A DNA stretch of 64,000 bases from Acanthacorydalis orientalis (taxonomy: Eukaryota > Arthropoda > Insecta > Megaloptera > Corydalidae), in NCBI GenBank assembly GCA_034766995.1, contig CM068314.1:17913201-17977200 (forward strand). The letters are read 5' to 3'. Below, piece after piece: positions 50,000 to 61,899 of this stretch; position 1 is the first letter of the stretch; every line of letters begins with the position of its first letter. The translations under genes were made by a program, and so were the position numbers. The notes beneath the pieces were generated by a model. The model saw only the letters and a list, made by a program, of their open reading frames with translations, did not search any database and was not told the origin of the DNA.

Positions 50000-50230
50000 C
50001 CCCTAGAAGATTTTCATCGCCTTCACTAGATGGAAGTAATTTATAAAAAAGGTGCGTGGTTAAACATCAACACTAGAAGTCACCGGACCTGAACTTTGTG
50101 CAGGAAGACAGAGACGGACTGCTTCCTCTTCCACTAGACAATTACCTCCGAAATACTAGTGAATTTCCAGAACACGCCAGGGATATACATTGGCGCAAGC
50201 ACGCATTTCCAACACACATACATATATACA
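50000..50230. other. Balanced-composition island, non-coding
   Basis: Contains GGAAGACAGAG...CTTCCTCTTCC, a weak inverted purine/pyrimidine pairing (near 50101-50133). No frame or transposon end recognised. Confidence 0.3.
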
Positions 50231-50455
50231 GATGAATATAGACATACATTCAAGAACATACTAGCTAACAAATACAGTCACGTATGTACTACAAGAAACA
50301 CATACATTTCAACTTAAGAAAATTACATTCTTTACAAGATATTATATCAATTTATCTTGATGTTGAAGCATTTCGTATTTTATTCTAAAATAACATGAAA
50401 ATTAAAGGAACAACAACGATTCCTACCTCAAAAGAATACTAAACGTATATGTCAG

Positions 50456-50458
<3 letters not shown>

Positions 50459-50521
<63 letters not shown>
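50459..50521. repeat. (TA)n microsatellite
   Basis: TA array with one GTATAT interruption. Confidence 0.96.
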
Positions 50522-50526
<5 letters not shown>

Positions 50527-51474
50527 ATATAACACATCCATCACTGACTATAAATCTGTTTTATATTTTTCATGTTTTAAATATTTTTTTCCGAGAATTG
50601 ATAATTAGAAATATGAATATTTTATTTAACTTATAACACTATTCTACAAACACTACCAACTTAAGAAATAAAATAAAAATTTAATTATTATAAAAATAAT
50701 TCTTTTTATATAAATAACTCTATTGTAATTTCTTTAAAACTTGAAAATAATTTAAACCATGCAATTAAAAAATACCCATCTAGTCGTTAATGACAACTAT
50801 AATTATAAAAAAAGTAATATAATAATTTAAGCTTAGGCAGGCGTTATATTAAGAATAAAAAGTGTGATTTCAAATATATTGTATTTTTTTTTAAATTTGG
50901 AATAGAATCCATTTACCTAATATAATTTTTATATACACATTTTTTTATTGAACTAATAAAAAAAAACGATTCAGTGAACAGACGCATTGTAATATCATTT
51001 AATGATCTCTGTAGATATAAACATATATTTCAAATATTGTTATTTAAACAGCAGTTAATTTACTATGTGTTGGTATATATTATTCTTGTTTATTGATTTT
51101 GAAATAAAATAATGTGATAACTGATATTTCATAGGAAATCAAATATTTACAACATACAAAATATCAAATAATTGAGGCATGAAATATAAAAAAAAACATT
51201 TGAAAATAAATATATTAATATCAAATGATATTTTAATATTAAATTAAAAGGTGAATTTAATCCAAGTTAGTTATTAAATGATTTACTTCAATTATAATGT
51301 CAATAATAAATTTTGATGGTCTTAAAATAGTTTCAAATTTAAATTAATTTTAAGTTTTTAATTAAATTATTTCGGTAAAAAGGCAACGATGTGTATAAAT
51401 TTATTGAAATCATACATTGGAACAATCTTTAATATCTTGTTTCTAATTATTATACTAGAAATAGAGTTATATTA

Positions 51475-51478
<4 letters not shown>

Positions 51479-51521
<43 letters not shown>
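51479..51521. repeat. (TA)n-(GT)n microsatellite
   Basis: TA array ending in GTGTGTGTGTG. Confidence 0.96.
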
Positions 51522-52129
51522 ATGAAAATGAAATGGAAAAGAAGAATTTATACTCTCCAAATGAAATAAATTTAAATACGTTTATTTTTTAATACCTGTT
51601 CCTTCATCAATTTTTATGAAATTTACAGTTGCTAATTCAATTTACAATTTCGTTTGTAATACTCACTATACACGAAAAAATAATCCTACGTAAGTACAAA
51701 AATAAAATACCTGACTTTAATCAAACGTGACTACGGAAACGAAATAACATTTTTCTGTTCAAATTACGTTTAAATATTATATGAAGTGTTTTTGAATGGA
51801 TTTTCACGAACGCAAAAGAAATGAATTAAAATAATAGTTGTATTGTATTTGTAAAAAAAATACGATCCGATCATTGAAAATTAATAAATTAAATATTACT
51901 TCTAAAATAAATTCGATAAAGAACGGTAACTTTATAAGGTTAATTTATTATTTTGCGATTGAGTTTATGTTAATGCGAATATATACTTTATTGCGTTGTT
52001 ATATAAATATATATTTCATGAAACGATGAAATTGTAAATGGGAATAATTAAGGAAACAATGTTAAAACCACGATAATAGAGCCTTAACAATTAATATAAA
52101 ACATACAAACGCTTTATCATGAACAAACA

Positions 52130-52430
52130 TAGATTTTTGTTTCGCCATAAGACCACGCCTAAATCGCGATCTGGCAATACTTTATCACTATTAAGTATCT
52201 CTCATCAGCTCCGTGGTGTACTTTGTGGGTAGACAGCAGACACACAGCACTATTTTTCATTATGGCGTTAATACCGGTTATCTGTTTTTATTCCCAATGC
52301 CATTAATTTCTGCTCAGGTCTTGATATATCTTCTTCAGGACCTCCCGGACGAGAGCGAGCGCACGCACGGCTCCGCTGGGGGCAGCGCCGTTAATCGTGA
52401 CTCACGAAAACCATGATTGTATTGTTACTA
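52130..52430. other. GC-rich island
   Basis: The right part (52330-52420) is one of the most GC-rich stretches here, with several CpGs. A plus frame open at 52213-52416 ends LPDESERTHGSAGGSAVNRD plus SRKP; its upstream portion is hydrophobic and A/T-derived, so coding status is uncertain. A promoter-like CpG patch is an alternative. Confidence 0.3.
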
Positions 52431-53021
52431 AGCGGTTATTTACATAACAGACAATTGCTTTCATTAAGCTTCCACTTGATATTTTTCAGGTGTCGAGATG
52501 CGATTTTCACTTTGAATATGAAATGAAAATATATTAACCATTTGTCATTTGGATTTGCGAAGAAAGTTTCAACAACGCTTTATATTATTGAAGTTGAAAA
52601 AAGTTTAATTAACTAGTTTAATTTATGTTAGAAGAAAATGTATTTTCGTTTTTATTTCAGACGATTGTGGATATTTTAATGTTAAAAGAAAAAGAGTTAT
52701 TCATTACAGTTTTTGAATTAAGTAAAAATAATTAAACCGTTATAATCATAAGAAATATACTTTAATAACAACCTATTATTTAATTCATTTATTAACAAGA
52801 ATACTTCTTCTTTGATACCAAGTTTAATTAAAAAAAATAACATTGAAATGCTACTGAAACTGTTCATTTATAGTGAAATATATAAAGATATTTTATTTGT
52901 ATTAATAAATATTGTATATAGCATGATTTATTTTAAAAAAGAAACACCACAGATATCTTTTATAAAAAGCATGTTTAATAATATTAAATAAAAACAAATC
53001 CAATATATATATATATGTATG
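52431..53021. other. A+T-rich non-coding matrix
   Basis: No gene or element seen up to the TA-rich tract (about 53003-53020) next to the mariner copy. Confidence 0.6.
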
Positions 53022-53023
53022 TA

Positions 53024-53586
53024 TTAGGTTGGTAGAAAAATAATTACGGTTTATGACCTTCAAATTCAAATATATATTAAATTAAGTGATTTTAAGTGGT
53101 CTAAAACTGTTGGACGATAAAAACCTAAATTTGTAAAAGTTCTCGAATTGTTGTACGTGGTTCTGATTCAACTAACACCTTTATTTGGTTATTATGAACT
53201 GAAGAACTACGCATGCGACTTTCTTTATCTTCTTGCTCTCGTCCTCAACATAAAATTTTTGAAACTACCATTGTACCGTACGTTCCTTAACAGTACCCAT
53301 ATCAAAAGCATCGATTAGTTTATGGGCAGTTTCTGCTGCTTTACCACCCGTTTCGAATTCATAAAAAGAAAATTGCTCTTATTTGCTTCTTTTCCATCTT
53401 TAATTCGATAGCCAAATCTGAAGCAAAATTAATAATAAAACCAAAGTCGATGTTACCAAAATACAGACCGAAAAATGTATTTTAAAATGACATTAACACG
53501 ATCACGATAAAATGACACTTTCGTTGAACAAAATTAAGGTTAGAATTTAGAAAACAAAAACCGCAATTTTTTTCGTACCAACCTAA
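53024..53586 (-). mobile_element. Internally deleted mariner element, copy 2
   Basis: A 563-bp element between TA dinucleotides (53022-53023 and 53587-53588). The left end is TTAGGTTGGTAGAAAAATAA and the right end, reverse complemented, is TTAGGTTGGTACGAAAAAAA, forming matched termini. The minus strand encodes a transposase start at 53397 (MEKKQIRAIF), followed by ETGGKAAETAHKLIDAF and GTVKERTVQW blocks, then breaks. The catalytic half is absent. It is the same deletion derivative as copy 1 about 6 kb to the left, in the same orientation, and somewhat better preserved in its N-terminal part. A (TA)n tract follows the right end. Confidence 0.92.
53080..53397 (-). pseudogene. N-terminal mariner transposase remnant (copy 2)
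   Basis: Readable blocks in order are MEKKQIRAIF, then after a one-base frame change LYEFETGGKAAETAHKLIDA, then DMGTVKERTVQW, a stop where a second Trp is usual, FQKFYVEDES, and after another break RTTIRELL. These are the helix-turn-helix DNA-binding parts of a mariner transposase. No catalytic motif remains. Confidence 0.85.
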
Positions 53587-53588
53587 TA

Positions 53589-53819
53589 TATATATATATT
53601 TAAAATAACACATTAAAATTGAATGAAAATTTTATTTCCATTTCAAGTATTATACGTTTTTTAAATAATTCATTTTTTATGAACATTTAGTTATATTTAA
53701 AATAATTAGTCAATAAAAATTAAGTAAAATGTACTGTTCTGGAGTTTAATTTATAAAAAAGTATATGGATACGAATGAAGATTATATTTGCGAAATTAAG
53801 TAAGTGTTACATTGTACTA
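53589..53819. other. A+T-rich non-coding matrix
   Basis: No gene seen. Confidence 0.6.
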
Positions 53820-54360
53820 ATAATCGCATAGTATCGCATAAAATTTCAACATTGGATTACGACTCATATAAGACGGTAGCAATCAAACGAATACTTGGAC
53901 GAACATAACAATCAATATTGCATTTATAAGCTATTTAATTACCAGCAGCAATAGTAGTCTCACCGGCACATTAACGCGTGCTACTAATCGCATTAATACT
54001 AGTACCCTATGTACTCTCCTGCGTAAGCCCCTACCAGCCAGTAACAACTCATACTCAGCAATTGTGTCTCCCCTTTTAGTCAGGTCAAGGTCGGAACCCG
54101 AGTTTTAATTAGAGGGGAGGCAAATACCGTTTAAATGAAATCGAATTAGGGATATAGAATCGTTTTGTGGTTCCGCACTGCGATTCTCTTATTGTAATTA
54201 GATTTGCCGCGCTAATATTGCGTGATCTACGACTGACAATGTTTCGGTTTGTTGTAAAAACAATTCGAGCGCTGAAATTGTCGAAAACTTCATTTGTTTG
54301 GTATGGATGACGTTCTTGTTACGGCTTCGGTTCGGAATTGTTACCAAACTGATCCATGCT
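53820..54360. other. Long balanced island, enhancer-like
   Basis: About 540 bp, among the longest islands. It holds an AGGTCAAGGTCG double nuclear-receptor half-site (54082-54093) and several TAATTA/TAATTAG homeodomain-like cores (near 53938, 54105 and 54197). No frame longer than background exists on either strand, which fits a regulatory element better than an exon. Confidence 0.4.
54082..54093 (+). promoter_or_regulatory. Tandem nuclear-receptor half-sites
   Basis: AGGTCA is followed immediately by AGGTCG, and TCAAGGTCG (54085-54093) fits the FTZ-F1 consensus YCAAGGYCR exactly. Binding is inferred from known consensus only. Confidence 0.35.
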
Positions 54361-54383
54361 CTACACGTTTACAACATTATACT

Positions 54384-54386
<3 letters not shown>

Positions 54387-54435
<49 letters not shown>
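54387..54435. repeat. (TA)n microsatellite
   Basis: Pure TA array just downstream of the enhancer-like island. Confidence 0.97.
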
Positions 54436-54437
<2 letters not shown>

Positions 54438-55679
54438 GTACGTATGTATAAAATAAAACAGTAAACTCAGTTTAAAGCGAAATATATCAATATTTTTAAT
54501 TCACTTAATGAATATTTTACATTCCATTCAGATCTTCTATATACGTTTACTAATATGTAGTTAGATATATTTCTAACTATTATTTTTTCCCTGCAGTTAA
54601 TTAAAATTTAAATTTATGGATTTAAAAATATACTTTCACAGTTTCTGTTTCGGACTACAAGTTTTAACGGAAACCTATTATAAATTTTATAATAAGAAAA
54701 ATAAATCATTTTGAAAATAAAAAAGTAAATGTATATATATATATATATATATATGTTTACTAAATTTAATGACGATAATAAAAAAAATATTTTAAACATA
54801 TATAAATAAAATATTTAATTTAATACTAATAAAATATGGTCTCTAGACTCGTATGTTTGAGTTTCTCTGCTATTTGAAGATGTAAGTCATAATTGAGAAA
54901 AATAATTAAGAAAAAATGTTACAATATAGTGTTTAACATTGTGGATAAATTTACTTTGACAAAAAAAAATTTCCACTTTGTCCTCATACTATAAAAAAGT
55001 TTTCTAATCAAGACTGTACAGTAATTAATTATTATTTATTACTGATAATCAAAATAGGGATGAATGAAAAATTAATTTTTGAAAATAAAATACCTTTTTT
55101 CTGGGTAAATATTTGAGCTTATCATTTTTTAAGTTAATCTTTATTATTTTTCAAGTATGTTAAAATTATATCAAGTTTAATTTTATTTTAAAACTCAGTA
55201 ATTTATAAAATAATAATGACATGAAATCACGGAGTTGAACATTAAACAAAAGTATAATTAAGCGTAGTCGTACGTTCTGAAATAAATAAAAAAATATTGA
55301 GTTTCTTGAATTTCAACACGCACACTTATTTTTTATACAAAATTGAAAAAAGTACTGGAATCAATTCTATATTCCACTCTAATGTCTTCATATGATTCAT
55401 AATGAATAATAAATTAATTATTTTTATATGTTATACATATATTTATAAGTAGAAAAAATATATAAAGATGTTTTTAATAATGTATGCTATTCAACAAATT
55501 ATATATTTTAGAAAAATAACTATTTTTTAAATTTTTGAATACCATTTTATAAAAATAATGAATTATATTGTGACTAGTAAATTAATTTTGTTATTGTACG
55601 AAAAACAATACAGGTCTAATGCTTATCGATTAAGAAATTAGAGAAAATAGTTTCACTATAACAGGTGAAAAACGATTAT
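54436..55679. other. A+T-rich non-coding matrix
   Basis: No gene seen. There is a short TA tract at 54731-54754. Confidence 0.65.
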
Positions 55680-56000
55680 AGTTTTTTAATGCTTGGCGTC
55701 CAGTCGAAAACCATCAGAATCTACCGACTTCGTATAACCATTACAATCGTAATCTAACAGTATAACATAATCACCATAATCGTGGAGAGGTTTTGATATC
55801 AAATAACGTTTAATATTAAATGCAAGCTTCCCCGATTACACAAATGTTGCCATCTAACAATATTATATCGCGCCATTTATGCGTTTAATTTGAAATTGTA
55901 GCGCAGTATAGTAGATTTCTCTACTGCATATGCGTTGCGCGCGGATTTCACCTAGATATATTGCGCACATTTAGAAAACGAGATTATTCTAAATAATCTA
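55680..56000. other. Balanced-composition island, non-coding
   Basis: Contains GCGCAGTATAGTAGA and TCTACTGCATATGC, which pair over 6 bp around a TTTC loop near 55900-55930, and a GTTGCGCGCGG segment. No frame is called. Confidence 0.35.
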
Positions 56001-56268
56001 CGTGCGATCTTTTAATAAATGCACATGTTTTGAAATACGATCAGTTTAATGTTCCGTTTTTTCTAATATAAAGAAAACACTGTTACTTCTTTTTTGAACG
56101 TTTTTTTAATTCTGTTAGAAAAATATCTGTATTTTCAACAACACTAATCTTTCTGTTCTTATATTTAATTAACTATCATTGTATAAACAAATATAATTAA
56201 AATTATTAAAAAATGTAACATGAAAGTTTTGTAGATCTTTTTTTTGGATTACTTACTTTTTTGTTTTC

Positions 56269-56360
56269 CATTACTAGTTTCGGGATATGTACCATCTTCA
56301 GATAGAGCTTAAATAACTAAAATCTATCTCAAGATGGTAGACATGCCGAAACTAGTAATG
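56269..56360. mobile_element. 92-bp foldback (snap-back) element
   Basis: Two 41-nt arms (56269-56309 and 56320-56360) are inverted copies that match at about 35 of 41 positions, separated by a 10-nt loop. Each arm starts CATTACTAGTTTCGG at the outside and contains TACCATCTT and AGATAG inside. Transcribed, it would form a stable hairpin. Its length and symmetry fit a foldback MITE or the terminal part of one. A pre-miRNA-like transcript is less likely, given the mismatches and short loop, but possible. Confidence 0.7.
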
Positions 56361-57359
56361 AAGAACAGTCAATAGATTAAACAGTAGGAAGGTCAGCAGG
56401 ATAACGTATCAACAGAATAACTGATATAAAGCATAAAATAATGATTTAAATACACATATCATTGTTTAATATAAATATTATTAAAAATTGAATTTTTTAC
56501 AAAAATAAATCATATACTAATTAAAAAAGTATAAAATTTTAATTTCTCCATTTTTAAACACATTTAGAACTTGATACAGACTCCTTGGACTTTTATGCAA
56601 GAATACAGAGCTTAGAAGATAAATATTACATTTATTATTTTTTTTCATATAGAATATACAGGAGTAAAGTCAACAATAATTAGAAAAAGATAAGTCTAAT
56701 TATATTAAGGTATATAATAGTTGTATATCAATATATGTATAAATCATGATTAATGACTATATAAAAAATATGACAGTTTTTATGTCTATTGTAGAAAAAA
56801 TAATAAATTTATAATGAATATAAATGAATGACACAAAATTAAAATTCATCATACGAAATCATACATTTTAAAATAAATCATATATTTAAAATATAATCAA
56901 TTAAAAAACAATTCAATAATAACATTACATTCATCTACCCAGTTAATATCAAAAAATGATTAATATATACAATAAATGCATATTCTCTAATAACATTTGC
57001 AAATGCGAATAGTTTGTTTTGAAGGTTGTATAATTAATTTCATATAAACATGTTCACAGTGTCAAACACATTTTTGATTAATTGTTCAATCATGTTATTT
57101 TGCTACAATGTACAATAAAATTATATGTTGATTATTAAAATGGATTACATGTAATTGATTAATTATAATTGCATATGTTGCCGCACCAGTTGGATATAAT
57201 AACAATATCGTCACGAATAATCACATATTTTTAAAAGAAAATAAATTGTCTGTCAACGTTTGTGTACCTAGTGAATGAATGTGCATTAATATATATATAT
57301 ATATACAAGTGAATATTTAGAGATTTTCAAAAAGTACAACACATACACACACATACTTA

Positions 57360-57410
<51 letters not shown>

Positions 57411-57679
57411 ATGTATGTGTGAAAGAGAGAAAAAGTAGATTAAATTAATAAATATATTTTGAAATTTAGTAAAAACTTTTAAATTCATTAATATTTCTGA
57501 AAAATAACTATTTATCAAATCAAGATAAAGATAAACGTAAAGAAACCAAAAAAAAAAATGTAATTAGAAATTAAGAGGTCCATGAATAATACGAGTAGAA
57601 AAAGTTTGATATAATCATTGTGTAAATTCTATATTTCTGAAATAATTAAATTTTATCAGAGAAAGATACAACATGAATT
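56361..57679. other. A+T-rich non-coding matrix
   Basis: No gene seen. It contains TA and GT arrays at 57290-57305 and 57353-57418. Confidence 0.65.
57353..57418. repeat. (TA)n-(GT)n microsatellite
   Basis: TA array passing into GTGTGTGTGTG and GTATGTATGTG. Confidence 0.96.
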
Positions 57680-57945
57680 TCGTATGCGGACCTGCTGAAT
57701 TTAAGTGAAACTTTTAATCTGACAAATAAATTTCCCGATGGATTAGTGACGTCTGATACTAAACGTGCTCTCATCAATATCTCGCCTGCTCTCTTGTATA
57801 ATGTTGAAGACATTAACATCTAATGTCTAACAATATTTACGCTTAACGGATGGTCGCTAGCAAAGATTATTATTCAGGGAAATTGTATATCTGAACTAAG
57901 ATTGATCGTTGTAAACAGTAAGATTAAGTCGTCCTGATACAGATA
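57680..57945. other. Balanced-composition island, non-coding
   Basis: Includes a perfect 8-bp inverted repeat AGACATTA/TAATGTCT with a 5-nt loop (57808-57828). No frame or RNA gene recognised. Confidence 0.3.
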
Positions 57946-59129
57946 ATATTTAGATAATGTTCATCATTTGAGTTCTGTCATTATTATATGTTTTGTTCTG
58001 CATCTGAATAGTGATATAAATAATTATAATAATGACATATTTATTAATTATTGTGATTTCAAGTATTTTAATTAAAATAAATTTTCATTAAGAAATAATT
58101 TGGTTATTGCAAGAGTATATAAGCATTTACTAGTTTATTAACATATTGATTTATATTACAATTAAAAATAAAATTATTGCCAAAGGATTGATATATATTT
58201 TTTTTTAAAAAAAAACTACATTAAGTATATAATCTTGAAATATACAAGGTCTTATTTAAAAGAAGTACAATGTAATAAAAATGTCGATTAAAATTAAAAT
58301 TAATGTCAGTAAAACAAAACAGACTATACGGCGTTATATAATAAAAAAATCATATTTTTTTATCTGAGAGCGCAATGATAATTTTTTTTATACTGCTTGT
58401 AATTTAAGAGAAAGTAAGATAGAGGTGCATTCAATATTAAACTAGTGTTGAGTTCCTAGAAAAGATAGTTATAATACGATTATTTATAGAAGGTATCTTT
58501 TTCAATATTATTCGTTCGTCGTCGCCTTTTTGGATTACATGAATTTCCTGTCTTCATTTTTATTTTCGGCAGCTAAGTTTTAGAGTCTTTAAAAATTTTA
58601 ATATTTGCTTTTATAATAAAATATCTAGATAAAAACAACTATTGTATTTATAAGATGATTTCAACTTAAAGCAAAACTGTTGTTTGTAAAAAACATGTTA
58701 AATTAAATTACAAGAAAACAAAAGATCTATTACAAAATATTTCAAACAGAATTGTAGAAAATAATACAATCCTAGATTGAACAAAAATAAATCAAATCAA
58801 AATTAAAATTAAGTTACATTATGTGAAATTTATTGACCTGTTTTAAGATTTCATTTCATGAATGTGTGTATTGTAATATATTATTCTTATATTTAATTAT
58901 TTATTATTTAAATCTAACGGAATATCATTAAGAACCATTTTCTTTAAATATTAACTTCAAGATCTTTTAATTTCGTTACATTTATCTTATTTAAAAAAAT
59001 AATTTAGATATGAGAGACATTGATATAGTTATATAAATATTTATATACATATGGTCAAAAAGGCTTTTCATTGATTTTTTTTTAAAATAACTACACTTTC
59101 AAACATTTATCTAATAATTTGGTACAAAT
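57946..59129. other. A+T-rich non-coding matrix
   Basis: About 1.2 kb with no gene. It has a T10A9-type junction near 58199-58216 and a small patch with CGTTCGTCGTCGCC near 58512. Confidence 0.65.
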
Positions 59130-59159
59130 ACATACGTACATACATACAGACACGCATAC

Positions 59160-59211
<52 letters not shown>
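59130..59211. repeat. (CATA)n-(TA)n microsatellite
   Basis: CATACATA tetranucleotides grade into a TA array just before the next island. Confidence 0.96.
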
Positions 59212-59214
<3 letters not shown>

Positions 59215-59219
59215 TAAAC

Positions 59220-59540
59220 TAAATTAGTAAGTTTGCAAATTTCAGATTCTGGTTATACGATTTCGTAGTTCTGTGCTAGGAATCAGCAACGAATTGGTGA
59301 CCCCAAGGCAGAGCTCGTTTCTTAATCACCGGTTTTAATTCAAGCCATTACGGATATAATTAATGCCACATCTCGACGCCTTGTATGACGACGGCGGCTG
59401 GCAGCTAGAGATCATATACCAAACGACAGCACCATGTATAATGAACGTTTCTATAACTCTAACCTCTCTATCAACTATAAATGTCTTTTTGGTATCTACT
59501 GTAGAACTTGGGCACAAACACTATGTGAACACATATGATT
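59220..59540. other. Balanced island with frames on both strands
   Basis: A plus frame (59363-59623, starting MPHLDALYDDGGWQLEIIYQ, with a genuine ATG) and a minus frame (59335-59517) cover the same bases. The plus frame runs on into TA repeats, so at most its first 50 codons could be real. No domain is recognised. Confidence 0.25.
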
Positions 59541-60870
59541 ATATATGTTTATACACAAACATGTCTGAACTTATCTGTCTTAAACTTTATATATACATAT
59601 GTATATATATATATATACTCTAAATCTCTGTCAGTTTAAACAATCGATTATAATATTAGATATATATTTATCTATCCGTTTCAAATTATAAGTGTTTAAC
59701 TGTTAAGTGTATTTCTATATTGAAAATTTCATTTTTAAATTTCATTAGCTGTTTATTATTTGAATTTTTTAAAATATTAAAAGTATAAAATGTATATTGC
59801 ACTAATTTCAGTGTATTTACTTACTTGTTATTATAGATAAGGTCATACCATTCAATCAAACATTCGTACTGATTCTAGACACAATAAATCAAGAAAGGTC
59901 ATCATTTACTTATTTATTTTGTATAATATTATTTTTTTACAAAACTGGAACAGGAAATTTCCTTTAATAAAACTATTTTTTTCAACTTTAAAAATAAATA
60001 TGCCTTTACAAATATATTAGAAACTTATGGAAAAAAATAAAGAATAAACTACTACTGTTTCTAAAAAATACACAAGTTTTGAATTAATTTTACCATTAAA
60101 TACGATTTATGAAAAAATTAAATTGAAATAAATTCTAATAATATAAAATATTAAATATAATATCACAACTAAAGTATTACTTGAAAACCAAATAAATACA
60201 TAATTATTTGTGTGATTTTAAGTCATTAGATAATTATAAATAGTCGTTAAGCAAATTATTATTTTCAATTTATCCAGGAAAAATGTTTTATAAAATTATT
60301 GAAAGAGACAGTAATTTTTAGCGTGTAACCATAGCTAGGGTTGAGATTTCGATTCAGCTTTAAATAAATAAAAACTAAATATACGGATGGACAGGAGTGT
60401 GTATAAAAAACAAGGATCTCATACTATTATTGTCTATATATTTGAAGCCTTCTAAACTTAAATCTCAAATTGAATCGCCACATTATGTTTCCACTCTAAG
60501 ATATAAGAATTTAGTTCATTGAAATTTTATTACACCTATTAAAGATTAATCGTTAATTCCCTAATTTTAACAACAAATTTAACTGTAACACATAACAAAC
60601 ATTTTAACTCTAACTGAATTGTATTGTTCTTTTTTAATTAATTAGTAGTTGAAATATTTTTAATGAATTCTTTTCAAAGTAATTTAAATAAGAAAAGTGC
60701 TTTGTGTGACTAATTATGAACTATAATTGTAAATAATAACTGTCGAATGAAGGAAAACAACATTGTAAATTTTCTGTTTTACTAACTTTTTTTAAAAACT
60801 GTTTTAACTTATTTTAAAATTTTATTAAGATTTTCTAGTTTGATATTTATGTTCAATTTGAAATGAGAAG

Positions 60871-60873
<3 letters not shown>
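59541..60873. other. A+T-rich non-coding matrix
   Basis: About 1.3 kb with no gene or transposon end seen. Confidence 0.65.
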
Positions 60874-60922
<49 letters not shown>

Positions 60923-60967
60923 CATACATACATATATATATATATATACATACATATATATATATAT

Positions 60968-61042
<75 letters not shown>
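60874..61042. repeat. Longest compound (TA)n microsatellite
   Basis: About 170 bp of TA repeats with CATACATA interruptions. It is open in a repeat-encoded frame on both strands, not coding. It is the longest array in the window. Confidence 0.97.
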
Positions 61043-61046
<4 letters not shown>

Positions 61047-61199
61047 GAATACAAATACAAAATTACTTGAATTTTGTGTAAATATAAATTTCGTTGTCAG
61101 ATAATTACATATTATTTTATTTTTAAATAATTGAACAATACATCTTTTAAAGTCACCAATTTATATTATCAAAGTAAATTCTCACATTTGAAAGCAATT

Positions 61200-61560
61200 G
61201 TATTTCAGAATTCTCTTCAAAATCATGATCTACCACATAGCAATTACTTTTTTAACAACTGGCGCTTTGGCAAACGTTACAGCACCGGCTGACAGAAAAC
61301 AAACTTTTTTTTTGGTACAGTAATTACATTCATATGATGACTCACTAAAAGAGATTTAATTTCGTAAAATGAACGTTTTTTTTATATAAATTGCATAAAA
61401 AACAGTAAAAAACCGTAATGGGTTCGCAGACCCTCTGCGTTTTGATAATTACCATCTGCGTAAATTACATCGAATGGGGTTCGAAGGACAATCTTTCATC
61501 AACATTAACTGGTATGGTTATGATATATCTGTCATCACGTGCATTTGATTTTAAGCTCGA
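61200..61560. other. Balanced-composition island
   Basis: Beyond the short frame at its left, the segment 61410-61560 is complex (CCGTAATGGGTTCGCAGACC; CATCACGTGCATTTG) with no frame. It could be a conserved non-coding element. Confidence 0.3.
61225..61323 (+). CDS. Candidate short secreted-peptide ORF or first coding exon (unproven)
   Basis: An acceptor-like TTGTATTTCAG (ending at 61208) lies 16 bp before an ATG in fair context (AAATCATGA). The frame reads MIYHIAITFLTTGALA, a textbook-looking signal peptide with Ala-Leu-Ala before the expected cleavage site, then NVTAPADRKQTFF with an NVT glycosylation sequon, and stops after 32 codons. A weak donor-like TTG|GTACAG lies near its end (61312), so it could continue by splicing. 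Nothing matches a family I know. T-rich DNA can mimic a hydrophobic core by chance. Confidence 0.2.
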   Translation: MIYHIAITFLTTGALANVTAPADRKQTFFLVQ

Positions 61561-61899
61561 AATGTACAATAATCGGTAAACGCTTTAATAATTGTTTTAT
61601 CGTTGAAAAACAAACAAAATTTTTGTTATAAATAAAAATTACTGTCACGTGTTAAGGTATATTTATTACATGAATTTTGGTTTGGTTAATACTTTTTGTG
61701 AAATTTAAAAATGTATTAAATTTATTTCAGAAATCAATATTTGTAAAACCTGGAATATGTGAAACATACATATATTTGAAAGCGTTTCGATGTATTTTTT
61801 TTTATTCCATTGCGATTTTGATACTGCTATAACTCAATCGTCTAAAATATTATATCAATATTATTTTTTTTTTTGAAATTAATTATAAGGAATTCAATA
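61561..61899. other. A+T-rich non-coding matrix
   Basis: No gene. An acceptor-like TTTATTTCAG at about 61721-61730 is the only signal noticed. Confidence 0.55.

Larger units (their letters stand above)
50231..52129. other. A+T-rich non-coding matrix
   Basis: About 1.9 kb with no supported gene. It holds TA arrays at 50459-50521 and 51479-51521. Confidence 0.65.
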
